64,000 bases of DNA, from assembly GCA_022749755.1 (NCBI GenBank), contig CM040444.1, positions 1,743,026 to 1,807,025 of the forward strand. Reading direction: 5' to 3'. Numbering within the stretch: the stretch's first letter is position 1; every line of letters begins with the position of its first letter. Below, in pieces: positions 36,802 to 48,785 of this stretch. Origin of the DNA: Azadirachta indica (taxonomy: Eukaryota; Streptophyta; Magnoliopsida; Sapindales; Meliaceae). The notes under the pieces are model-generated. The model was not told the origin of the DNA and ran no database searches. It was given only the letters and a program-made list of their open reading frames with translations. The position numbers and the translations under genes were made by a program.

Positions 36802-38729
36802 ATTTGTATTAGAGTCATGGTTATATGGGTATATGGTTTTAATTATAATGTATGTATAAGTGGGTACTGCATTATTATTTACTATTTTATTTATTTGTTT
36901 TGATGAATGATATATTCTATCATACGATGAATTTTATGTATGAATCCTTTGATCATTAATTACATGGTTCCATAGGATTTAAGTTTAATTTATTTTTATT
37001 TTAATTAAATTAAAAAAATTATGTAAACCCATAAAAGATATAGGCTCAATGGAAGTTATCTTTATTATGTAATTATTTGGTGAATCTTGATATTCGCTTT
37101 AGAAGCACATAAGAGGACAAAACAATGGGTAAAGTATTTACTGCCGAATTGCAAGACAATAACAGGGGCTAAAAATCAGTGCCTTACTGAGGCAACATTA
37201 AGCAAGGGTGCTTTTGCCTTGGCGAAAATTAGGGCATAAAACATTTTTTGAGCAATTATGAACAAAGTCCTTTTTAGTTCGTTTCCATAAAAGCCTTCGG
37301 GGTAAAACTTAAATTTTAATTAAACTTTGCTTTCGGGCTTTCTGGAAAATTTTATTTTAAAATATATTTTCAGATTTTTTGAGCTATTTTAAAAATTAAA
37401 AAAATTCAAAAATTGAACTGTCTTGCTATAATTATATATTAAGCTTATGAGTTGGATATTTATTTCATGAAGACTTCTCGAGATTGGTATGTTACAAACT
37501 TTAGAAGATTGCTATTTTATTGAGCCTACGAGCTTCCATACCTTTGTAATTTTAATTAATTATTTGGTTTTTAGTTAAATATCCTAGGCAACCTAACCAA
37601 AGTTAATTAATTGTTAATTATTTTTGTTATGAGATATATGATATGGTAACATGACCACGCATAATAGCATACCGTTCATAATATGCAACTCATTGTCATT
37701 ATTAAATGTCATGCCTACATGTCATCATTTCTATTTAAGAGTTAAATATGAATATGATTATAATTAATTAGATTAATTGAGTAGAATAATAAATTAAATA
37801 ATGGATAGTTATGTTTTATAATTAAACTTGGTAATTATCTCATTTATTTAATTTAGGCTTTTCTAAATTAAATGTTAATTTTTAGGTTACCTTATATTAT
37901 TCTATTTTTAATAAAATGCAATTTTATTAAATTTATGATAATTAATTAGAACCATATTAATAGAAGTAGGTTATCCTAATTTGTTAGGCTCAATTGGATT
38001 GGAATAAATTATAAACCTAAGCCCAATTAAATTGGACTATTAACCTAAATAATTAACCAAAATAGGATTACATTCTATAAATTTAATAATTCTTGATATA
38101 AAACATAATAATTTACTAAGGTTATAAAATATAAGAATAATTTACTAAGATTATGAAACATAAGATGTTTTATAATTAGAAACACATAACTTTTAAAATA
38201 ATGAGTAGGAGAGGCATATATACCAATATACCCAGAGTCTCTATTGTTAGTAAAATACATGAGATATAGGTAGCATTATGCGACACTAAGATTTCATCCT
38301 CTCTATAGAGTGTGTCAATTTATATTAATGTTAAGGTTGGCTTCCTAGTGATAAGATTTAGATAATATATTTCAAAATTGACCTATTCTATAGTGGCATT
38401 TTTTAGTTTAATAATTAGAATCCAAATCAATAGGCTAAACTCATAAAGATATAAATTAAATTATTAATTGTATTTTGATAAAAAAAATAACCGTAATTAA
38501 TAAATGAATAAAAATATGAGATATTTTAAATTTTATTTATTAACTGAGAGAGTTTCAATTCAATTAGATTAGTGTGACCTACCTTATGGTGGCACATTAA
38601 TTATAAGATTGAATTATCATGATTTAGTAATTTAATTATGTGTTTATCATGATCATATTTATTATTTCAAAAAATATTGTGATATTGAGTTATGTATATT
38701 AAATGCTTTATTTATTTATTGTAGCAATT
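36802..38729 (+). other. Copia leader region, copy B
   Basis: Long untranslated interval between primer binding site and gag; near-identical to 7042-8969. No recognised domain. Confidence 0.55.
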
Positions 38730-41700
38730 ATGTCTGCAACAAATCTAGTCATCGCTTTACTTGCAAATAAAAAGTTAACCGGTAAAATTTTCATAAAATA
38801 AAAGAGTAATATAAATATAGTGCTGATATGTGAGAACTAAAAGTTTGTTCTCCTTAAGGAATTTCCTTCAGAACTTGCTACCAATATATCTCGTAATGTA
38901 CGAGAGTGATATGATAATTGGATGTAAGCCAATAACAAGAATCGCTGCTATATGCTACCCAGTATGAATGACATGTTTAGATAGTAGCATGAATGGATGG
39001 AGACTGCATATGAGATATAGGAGTCCTTCCAAGCCATGTTTGGGCAACCTTCGGATTAATCATTTCATGAAGCTATTGGTAACTACATGAATGCAAAGAT
39101 GAAAAAGGGTGTTTTAATTAGAGACCATGTTTTGAACATAGTGAATTACCTGAAATGAGGCAGAGATCCATAGTGCGACCATTGATGAGTGTACTTAAGT
39201 TAGTATTATCATTGAGTCACTATCCTCTACTTTTACGTAGTTCAAGACAAACTATATTATGAATAAGGTAAATTATAATATGACTCAGCTATTCAATGAA
39301 CTGTAAGGCCATGTCGAAAGAAAAACCCAAAGAAAGTGAGGCAAATATTGTTGAAGATAAGTCTTCTTTCTTTATCAAGAGCAAAAAGAGGAAGAATATA
39401 GAACGTGGTTCTAGAGCACAATCCAAGAAATCCAATAAAGGCTTCGAAGCAAGAAGAACAAAACAATGAAAGGAAAATGTTTCCACTATGGAATTAATGG
39501 GCATTGTAAGAGAAACTGTAAAGAGTATCTCTCTGAGTTGAAGGTCAAAAAGAAAGGTAAATTCAATGTACTTGTTCTAGAAGCTTATTTAGTAGAAGAC
39601 GATTTATCTCCTCGAATAGTTGATTCAAGAGCCATTAACTATGTTTGTTTTTCGTTTTAGATACTTATTCTTCCAAGGAGTTGGCTGATAGAGACTTTAC
39701 CATAAAAATGGGCAATAGAGCAATTATCCTAGTAAGTGGGAGTTGTTCATTTATTTTTTCAGAATAAATTTATTTTTGAAAAATGTTTATTTTATTCTTG
39801 GTTTTAAAAGAAATTTGATTTCAGTTTTTAAGTTAGTTGAACAATTATTTAGCATTTCATTTAATAATAATCAAATTATTATTTCAAAAAATGGTTTAAA
39901 TATTTGTTCAACAAAAAAAGAAAATAGGCTTTATGTTTTACGGTCAAATGAACAACTACTACTCATATAGAACTATTCAAAGTAGAACATTCTAAACCTA
40001 AAATGCAAAGAATGTTTCTCAAAGTAATGAGATATATCTTTGGCACCTTAGGTTGGGTCATATTAGTCTAAATAGAATTAATAGGCTCGTAAAGGATGGT
40101 TCTTTAAGAAAGCTAAAAGTTGGCACTTTACCTTTCTATAAATCTTGTCTCAAGCGGAAAATGACTAAAAAATCTTTCTTAGCAAAGGGTGAGAGGGCCA
40201 AAGAATTACTTGAACTTGTATATAGTGATGTCTATAGTCCTTTAAATGTACAAATTAGAGGTGGTTATGAATATTTTTCAATTTTATTAATGATTATTCT
40301 AGATATGGCTATGTACACCTAATGAAAACAAAATCCAAAACTTTTGAAAAGTTTAAGGAATTTTTAGTAAAAGTTGAAAAGCAGTTAGGTAAATCACCTA
40401 GAATTCTTCGATTAGATGAAGGAGGTGAATACTTGACTTAGAGTTCTAGGATTATTTGCTAGAATATGGCATTCTATCCCAACTCATAGCACCTAGAACA
40501 CCACAATAAAATGGTGCTGTAGAAAGGAGTAACAAAATTTTGCTTGATATAGTTAGATCTATGATGAGCTATTTTTCATTGCCACTTTCGTTTTGGGGAT
40601 ATGAACTACAAACTGTGGTTTTCATTATAAATGTAATACCTTTTAAGTCTGTTCATTATATGCCTCTAGAGTTATGGAATGGTTATAAATCTAATTTAAG
40701 ACATTTTTTCATATGATGGTCCACAGCATATGTGCTGAAAGGAAAGACTTGGAACTTGGAACTGCGAACAAAAGTGTGTCTATTGGTAGGTCACCTTTAA
40801 TACATTAGAAGAGGTTTGTCCTATAGTCCTCAAGAGAAGAGGATGTAAATGGATCTTTATGGGAAAAAGTGATGTGGATGGGAAAGTGGAGACTTTCAAA
40901 CCAAAGCTAGTGGCAAAGGGTTATACCTAAAAAGAGGGAGTCAACTATAAGGAGACTTTCTTGTTAGTGGCTATGCTTAAATCTATCCATATTATCTTAT
41001 CCATTGCTACATGTCTCGATTATAAGATATGGCAAATAGATGTCAAGGTGACTTTTTTGAATGGCTATCTTGATAAGAGCATCTATATAGTACAACTAGA
41101 AGGGTTTGTAGTGGAAGGCCAGAAGCAGAAAGTCTACATGCTACTTAAGTCTATTTATAGTTTCAGGGAAGCTTCAAGCTCTCGAAACTTGAGATTTGAT
41201 GAGACGATCAAATCTTATAGTTTTGAGCAAAATATTAATGAGCCTTGTGTATGCAAGTACATCAAATGAATATGTTGAGAAAAGAAGGTGGTATTTTTAG
41301 TACTTTATAGATGATATTATACTGATTGGAAATGATGTGGATATGTTTTCTGACATAAAGAAATGGCTAGTCATGTAATTCCAAATGAATGATATGGGAG
41401 AAGCAAGTTATAGTTATGTTCTTGGGATCCAGATTATTTGGAATCGAAAGAACAAACTCTTGGCGCTTTCTTAAGCATCATACATCGATAAGGTGATTAT
41501 AGGATTTGTAATGCAAAACTCCAAAAAAGTTATTTATAAGGAGACATGAAGTTGTGTTTTTTAAGGAGCAATGTCTTAAGACACCTCAAAAAGAGAGGAC
41601 ATGAGAAAAATTACTTATGTGTCAGTAATAGGTAGCCTCTTGTATGCTATCTTATGTACGAGGTCTGACATTTATTATACAGTAGGAATAGTCAATCATT

Positions 41701-42362
41701 TCCAATCCAACTCGGGAATGGCTTATTAGGTTGCAATAAAGTATATTCTTAAGTATTTTAGGAGAATGAGAAACTATATGCTTGTTTATTCAGGTAGAGA
41801 CATGAATCCTATTGATTACACTGACTTTGATTTTCAATCAAATAAATACACTCGAAAGTTGACGTCTAGGTCAATGTTCACTCTTGGTGGTGGAGCTATA
41901 GTTTAGAGAAGTGTAAAACAATCTAGCATTGCTGATTTAACCATGAAGATTGAATATATAGTAGCTTATGAAACAGTTAAAGAAGCAGTATGACTCAAAA
42001 AGTTCTTTCTTGATCTAGAAATAGTTCTTGATATAAATAAACCATTAACTCTATATTATGACAACAATGGTTCATTGGCGAATTTGAAAGAACTAAGAAG
42101 TCACAAGAGAGGGAAGCGTATAGAGAGGAAGTATCACCTTATCAGAGAGATCGTGCATCGAGGTCACATGAAAGTTATGAAGATAGCATTCGAACACAAC
42201 CTTGTAGACCCATTTATCAAGATGTTTCCAACCAAAACGTTTGAAGGTCACTTAGAGAGGATGGGATTAAGAGACATGTCTTACCTATTTCAGGGTAAGT
42301 GGGAGATTGTTAGGGATAATGCCCTAAAAGCATATAATTTGTACACTTTTTGGAATAAATAA
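38730..42362 (+). pseudogene. Copia gag-pol, disabled (copy B)
   Basis: Gag begins at the ATG at 38730. The zinc knuckle at about 39475-39520 has Tyr for its second Cys (codon 39487-39489). The protease motif reads DSR instead of DSG (39622-39630). GAG-pre-integrase and integrase lie at about 39740-40450, reverse transcriptase from about 40840 with FIDD near 41307, and RNase H to about 42290. Frameshifts and stops interrupt all parts. The last open frame (42075-42362) lacks the usual stop near the polypurine tract and reads 55 bp into the 3' LTR. The coding block is a relic, useful mainly for comparing A and B. Confidence 0.9.
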
Positions 42363-43918
42363 AATTGGTATTTCTTTATACTTAATTATTTTCGTATTTA
42401 ATGTTAATTAATATTAGAAAAATACTAGTTTATTTATATAACTATAATCTAAGTCTATATAAGAGTTATATATACAAGAGGATTAAGATTATGGATAATA
42501 AAATAAAATAGTCTATAATAAACTAATTGAAGTTAGATTTTTTAATTAAATATTATTAGTGTGGTCCACTAACATTAAGAATGTAATAGTTTTATTCGGA
42601 GTGTCAATGTAGTGATAATATGGTTGAGGCACTTTATATAATATGATTATATAGGATTGAACCGGACATAGTTTGAATTCTCATATAAATTTCGTTATTA
42701 ATTGAGAATTCAAACAATGTCAATAGACAATTATATGCAGTTAATCTTAATCTTAAGTATTTATAGCCTCTTATTTATGTTATTGAGTATTTTGAGTTAC
42801 TTGTTAATGTTTATTTTAAGAACAAGCTTAACATTTATATCTTGGAGATTTAATGGGATAAATAGCTAGAAATATGACATACAGATATGCAACCCATTTC
42901 TTCTTATTGAAAGTCAAAAAGATGGTTCTCTTGAGTATTAATTCTAGAATTAAATAGTTTGAGCTCCTAATTTATAATTGATTTATAAATTAATTGTTTA
43001 TTAAAGAATTAAAGAAACTTAAGGATAAAAATGTAATTATGGGGGTAAAACAAAAAATTAACCTAGCTAATTATGAATCGTTTATGAAGAGTTGAACTGC
43101 ATATAGTGATTATATCAATTGACAGTTTAAAGTTTTTTGAGTAAAATATATTTATAATTTCAAGAGTTCAATTTCAGATTTTTAGTGGAATAATACTGGA
43201 ATTAATAAATTGGATTAATTAGTTGAAGTCTTTAATTGATTACCTAAATTTATAGGAGCTTGAAATTGTAGGTGTATAGGTCCACAATACTACTTCTTAA
43301 ATTAGTGTAGTAAATACTATAATGAATAAAATTATTATACTAATATTTATATGTCTAAAAAATAGTTTTCTATAATATATATTTTAATTTAATTTAATTA
43401 ATTAATTAATTAGTAAGATATTTCAAGAAAAATATGTTTTATTAATATCCAAATAACTTAATTTAAGAAATTAAATAGATAAATTCTCAAAAAGGTATTT
43501 ATCTTCTTTATCGTTTCCTTTAAATATTAATTTTGAATTAATTAGAATTTTATTTTTATTAGATGTTGTTTTACAAATTTAATTAATAAATAAATGTTAT
43601 TAATTGATAATTTTATTTTAATTGAAATTTTTTTAATTAAAATACTACTTCTATTAGGAGTTGTCTTATACATTTAATTAATTAATTAATTTAATTCTAT
43701 TTTAATTAAAATTGTTTTAATTAAAATAAATGTAATATACAAGGAATAGAAAGTGTGGAAACCTAAAAAGGAGAGATAAGAAAAGCTTTTTTCTTTGACA
43801 TATACTATAGAGAAAAATCAGTTTTCTCTAAACACGTTTGTATTATAAAAAGAAGCTCACCTTTCTCTTTATTGCAACTATTTAAGGATTGATTTGTAAA
43901 CCATTAATAAAAAAAAAA
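42308..43918 (+). repeat. Copia 3' LTR, 3'-truncated
   Basis: Starts TGTTAGGG immediately after the polypurine tract. Matches the 5' LTR up to the segment equivalent to position 36665, then similarity stops at an A-rich run near 43918, so about 140 bp of LTR are missing. Confidence 0.8.
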
Positions 43919-44496
43919 ACTTTAGCAATATTTTCGAAGATCAGCAACAACCAAATTCCTGGTCTTACCAAATATTTGAGAAGGAAATGAATTTTGTCTC
44001 TAAGAAGCATTGCTTTCCTTCTTATCATATCTCTCAATACTTCCACTTTCGATAGTATTTTCACTTGCAGTAACTTCATCATGGCCTTCAATATGCAATT
44101 CCTGCATTCTAGTTGAGTTGGTGGCGTCGTATTAATGTCAGGAAATTAGGTCCAACAAATTTTCAAAATACAAAAAATTATGAAATATAATAATTGTAAG
44201 AATTCAAGTAATATTAAAATAACATGTACGTAAAAATACTAAAATAAAAACACCACAATTTAAAAAGGTCTAGAAAATTTGTTACCTACGTCCTTGAATA
44301 TTTCAATCACTTATCTGATATGAAAATAAGAGAAATCACATAATTAAAGTATAATATGCAAATACTTTGAAATTTAGTTGGAGTGATTTGTGATAATTAT
44401 AGATATAATAGACAAAACTGTAACTTTGTTTATGTTTCTTTCTCTGTTTCTTAACTCCTTTTTATACTCGTTGAGCTTTTATAAGAAATAAAAAAA
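43919..44496. other. Spacer between copia and MULE
   Basis: No gene identified. About 43930-44130 is less AT-rich and, on the minus strand, shows short peptide-like runs broken by stops; it could be the eroded end of a former gene, but no family is recognised. Confidence 0.4.
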
Positions 44497-44590
44497 GGGA
44501 AATTTATGAAAACAGACACTATTCACACCCCATTTTCGAAAATAACTACTGTGCATTTATATTTACAAAAATGACAAACTAAATAATTTG
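44497..44590 (+). repeat. MULE left terminal inverted repeat
   Basis: Pairs in inverted orientation with 52035-52128 at roughly 70-75% identity by eye. The best conserved stretch is around tttatatttacaaaaatgac. Confidence 0.75.
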
Positions 44591-45212
44591 AGGACCATTT
44601 TTCCCTTGTGACCAGATTTAACGATTTCTTCTTTTCTTCTGTTTTTTTCCTTCTCCACTCTTAGCTTTCTTCTTGATTTTCTTCTTTTTTTCTTCTTACA
44701 TCTTTTTAAACAAAAATCTTTTAACTTGTTTACTTCTTTTCTTTTCTAAAAATTAAACTCCATTACAATTTGAAAAAGAAAATCGCAAGTGAGTAGAGGA
44801 ATCTAAATCGGTGAGTGTTTGAAGTTATGCGTTTTGTTGTGTTTATGTGTAATTAGACAATACAATAATAAAAATTGTCAAAATGAGATGTGTATGGATG
44901 TTTGAGTGTATTTGGTATAGTAGTTGAGGAACAAATCTAGTGTTGTAGGGTTAAAGACGATCTACATGAAACTTTTTATCACGAGTAAAATTTTTTACTC
45001 GTGCTTGAAAGTAGCATGAGCAAAAATTTGCCTTTGATCGAAACAATTGCTTTTGCACATGAGATTTTTTTTTCTTGGCTTTTTTACCTTAGCAAATCTT
45101 TCTTCAAATGGTTTCATGCATGATGAGTATTTTTCCAAAAAGTTTCTATATTCATTTTGGCCTAGTCTAAAAAAAATATAGATTTTGTTTTATGTTTTGT
45201 TTTGGTGCAGGC

Positions 45213-47901
45213 ATGGCTGAAGAATTAATGATAGTTACTGTCAATGGTGACTATGAGAATGAACACCGAATGGCAGTGAAGTATATATTGGTGGAGTGCA
45301 AAAGGGATTTCTTATAGATAAAGAAATAACATATGATCAATTTATGCAGATGTTTTATTAGACATTTCATGTTAATCCTTCTAAATTTATCATGAAGACA
45401 AAAACTATGTATTTAATGTGTACACAATTAGGAATAGGCCATATGGCGGCAGATATTATTACCAAACTAGACTTTTGAGCATTCAAAGCTGTCAACAGTC
45501 TTTACATGATGAGTAGGAGGGGTTATTGTCCACTATACATTACCTTGGATTATATGTGCAATGTAGAACAAACAAGGCCCGATTTTCCTGATCATAGTTT
45601 TCTTGGTGGAATTTTGGCAATGCCAACTTAGTTCATGCCTTTTAGTGGAAGCAATCAAGTAAATGATATGTTTTTTGTAATGACAAGTTAATTCTAATAT
45701 AACAATAAGTTTGAGTACACAGGTCAAGGGTTTGCAGATCATTATTCCTAACAAAGTGAAGACCTACCAATGCATCCAATACCTCCACACTGAGCTCCTC
45801 GCTTCTTTGACAATGCAACTACTATCGAAGGAGGTGATTTTTCTCCCTAATGACTATGCACATGAAAGTGATTATCATCAAAATGACTATCATGCTAGTA
45901 AGGCAAATATTAACTATGCCGATAGTCATGCTTGACTATTGAAGAAGGTGATTCTTCTCCCTAAAATAACTATGTGCATGAAAGTGATTATCATCAAAAT
46001 AACTATCATGCTAGTTAGGCACTGATATTCCTTCGCATTGTGAAAATAGAAGAAATATTACTGACGAAAAAACTAACATCCCAATACAAAGTGGTTGTAA
46101 TGGTGTTGCTCAGAAGAGTTGCTTAATGGCAATTCCATCATTAGATTATCAATATATTTAGTGGTTGCCTTCGATTCCACCATCGATAATCTTATGGAGT
46201 AATTCATTGTACGGTACTCAATCAGGTGATATGTATGTTTTGGCAGGTATTTAATGCAAAGTAAGTTCTTCGAGACAAGTTGAGTTTGCTTGCATTAAAG
46301 AATCACTTTTAGTTCAAGGTTTACAAATCAACCACAGATCGTTTTGAGGCCAAATATGTTGTTCAGGGCTAGCAATAGTGAATTTATGCTGTGAAGAGTA
46401 ATTGTGATACATATTTCAGAGTAACCCATATGAACTCAGTCCATACTTATTAGAATGAAGAGTTGCAAGATGGTCATCACCAAGCAAGCATGCATTTAAT
46501 TGGAGAACTAATCAATGATAAATTTAAAGATTGTAGTTGAAGTTACATTCTTCGTAATATTCGTAATGTTGTACAAACTGATTATAGGGTTCGGTTATTA
46601 TACATGAAGTCATGGTAGAGTAAGGAACAAGCATTGAAGCTTATGTCTAGAGATCCTATTGGAAAAAATCCAAGGACAATTACTACTATTAAAAAGGATA
46701 CTGACGATCACTTCCTTTATTTCTTATGTCACTTGGTTAATGTATTCGTGGATTTCATACCATAATATGATTGGTTATTGTCAGTGATGGAATGTTCTTA
46801 AAGGGCACATACTATGAGATGTTTGTTGCTACCTCATTGAATGAAAATGATAAAATTTATCCTATCACATTTGGTATTGCTAATTTTAAAAAATAAGGCC
46901 TTATGGGAATGGTTTTTCCTTAAACTTTGGCTAGATACTAGGCTTATTGAGAATTTAGTTTTCATTTTTTATCAGCACAATAGTATTAAGAAAGGAATTA
47001 ATATAATGTTTCCTAATATTGCCCATGGATTTTGCTCTTACCATATTTCTGGAAATGTGAAGGCTAATTATAAGATACACGCCTAAAACGACAGAGATTT
47101 TCACAACAGTGTACGTCCTTGTGGCTAAGGCTTATTGATTTAATGAGTGTAATGAATATATGCAAAACTTGAGGGTGATAGATCTGACAATAGCAAATTG
47201 TTTAGAAAATAAAATTAGACTTCATGGATGGGCAAGGGCATATTTTTCTTCCCGGCAATACAACTTGTTAACCACCAACATTACTAAAAGTTTAAACTTG
47301 TTGTTGAGGCGCGAATACTTGCTCCTCATTATACCATTGGTCGATTATATAAGATCTAATGTATAAAAGTGGTTTTACAAGTGTAGGGAGTAGGCCACTG
47401 CAAGAGATGGATTCTTGACCAGTAGTTGTTGACAAACTATTAGAGTTGTCATGAACTATGATTGTAGATCTTGTGTCTTGTTATGAGTTTGAAGTTAGAC
47501 AACAGGGTAATGCTGAGGTAATTTATTTATAAGATAAGACTTGCAGTTGTAGACGATTCAATCTATCATAACTATTGTGTGCTCATGCTCTTATAGCATG
47601 TAGACATGTCCATTTATCACATAATTCCCTTTTCACAAACTACTACACCACTAATGTATGGAGGAATGTATATGTAGAGTCTATTCACCTTGTTAGAAAT
47701 GAAGTGGACTGTTTGATTCCATCTATGATGCGAGAAATCATTGTGAAGTGGCCTATGCAATGTTCGCCTATTAGTGAACCAAGAAAACAAAGAATTCCTT
47801 CAATTAGAGAGAAAATGGTCTATTGTATGTGTTCTCGTTGTCATCAGCATAGTCACTACCATGCTACATGTAGAAATCCAATTCCCCTTCACCAAAATTA
47901 A
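45213..47901 (+). pseudogene. MuDR-type MULE transposase, decayed
   Basis: The ATG at 45213 follows a gcag acceptor-like site. An N-terminal segment typical of plant MULE transposases is followed by the MuDR-type DNA-binding region (about 46240-46550) and the MULE catalytic domain: an Asp in SDGMFLKG (about 46780-46806) and the FPNIAHGFCSYHI region (about 47010-47050). A SWIM zinc finger has CSC at about 47542-47550 and CAH near 47577. A C-terminal CCHC knuckle, CSRCHQHSHYHATC, is intact at about 47828-47870. At least ten stops or frameshifts occur. The ancestral protein would cut and move DNA bearing the matching inverted repeats. Confidence 0.85.
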
Positions 47902-48189
47902 TGAAATTTTTGTTTAAACTAAAATTAACTTGTGGACTTGTGTATTAATGCTAATTGGTTTTATAATATTTTGCTATCTCTTGTTGTAATAGCAAATGAA
48001 ATGTTTGTTGTGCAAACAATTTCTTGTAGTCTTTGTAAATAACACGTCATTTGCTTATTTATTTTTGTAAGCTTTTTTATTTTTTTTACTTTCATGCACA
48101 AAACAATGTTATTTTCCATATGTTTGTGTCCAATGCTTTTCCATCAAAAGCAAGAAGAAAAAAGGAATCTATATAACCCGAAAATGGGT

Positions 48190-48325
48190 GTTTCAATACT
48201 TTCAATCATGCATAAACAAGTAAACGTGATCAAAACTATACTTTCGATTACACTATTATACAATTGAAACTATAGTTTCAATCACATTGATTCCCTTCTA
48301 CATGATGGAAACATACTTTCAATTT
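48190..48325. repeat. Inverted motif cluster left of the Ulp1-like gene
   Basis: Several copies of an agtttcaatcac/actttcgattac-type motif occur here. They are the reverse complement of the gtgatcgaaact motif arrayed at about 51180-51560, on the other side of the Ulp1-like gene. One stretch, ttgaaactatagtttcaa, is itself a perfect palindrome. Confidence 0.65.
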
Positions 48326-48482
48326 TACACATTCTTTCTGCTCTTAATTAAGAATTAATTTAATAACCATAAAATAATAAATAAATAAAATAAAATAAAT
48401 TAGTTATTTTAACCATAGGATAATGAATAAATTAGTTAATCTAACATAAAATAATAAATAAATGACCTAATTTAACCATGGG

Positions 48483-48483
<1 letters not shown>

Positions 48484-48518
<35 letters not shown>

Positions 48519-48556
48519 GAGTTAATAATGGATTAATTAATTAATTAATTAATTAA
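48484..48556. repeat. (TAA)n and (TTAA)n microsatellites
   Basis: An ATA/TAA trinucleotide run at 48484-48518 is followed by a TTAA tetranucleotide run at about 48532-48556, in the spacer between the transposase and the Ulp1-like gene. Confidence 0.9.
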
Positions 48557-48785
48557 ATTAATAATTTAATCTTCATTCCATCTGTTAATTAATTAAATTA
48601 TGTTAGATATTAGCTTACATCTATATTTATTTATGTTTTATTTCCTATACAAACAATAAGCAGGAGATGAATGCCATCCTCCTCCTAAAAAATGGTCCAT
48701 CTACTGCCTTAAAATTGATGGATCTACCTAGTTCTAGATAATATACATACATACAAGTGAAAACATCACAGTTGCTAGACACCTC

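Larger units (their letters stand above)
29758..41814. repeat. Copy B of the near-identical 12-kb segmental duplication
   Basis: This is the second copy of the block seen at 1-12056, with the same order: (TC)n tract, AT-rich flank, 800-bp Mutator-like insertion, copia 5' LTR, leader and gag-pol. Unlike copy A, its right side continues without a gap into the rest of the copia element. Its left flank (29101-29757) is the distal upstream flank of the TNL array and has a diverged counterpart at 58735-59990. Confidence 0.95.
35047..43918 (+). mobile_element. Ty1-copia LTR retrotransposon, copy B, nearly complete
   Basis: 5' LTR about 35047-36801, primer binding site 36802-36820 (degenerate tRNA-iMet match), leader 36802-38729, gag-pol 38730 to about 42290, polypurine tract agtgggagat at 42298-42307, and a 3' LTR starting TGTTAGGG at 42308. 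The 3' LTR lacks its last roughly 140 bp and the 5' LTR lacks its first bases, so the element is eroded at both ends. No target duplication can be assigned. Strong LTR-LTR divergence shows an old insertion, much older than the A/B duplication. Confidence 0.9.

Noticed and set aside
43882..44091. 69-codon minus-strand frame after the copia 3' LTR
   Set aside because: Alternative frames look equally peptide-like but are interrupted; no family recognised, so it is left as spacer.
48484..48556. Regular short repeats considered as a CRISPR-like or satellite array
   Set aside because: Simple microsatellites without spacers, in a plant nuclear context.
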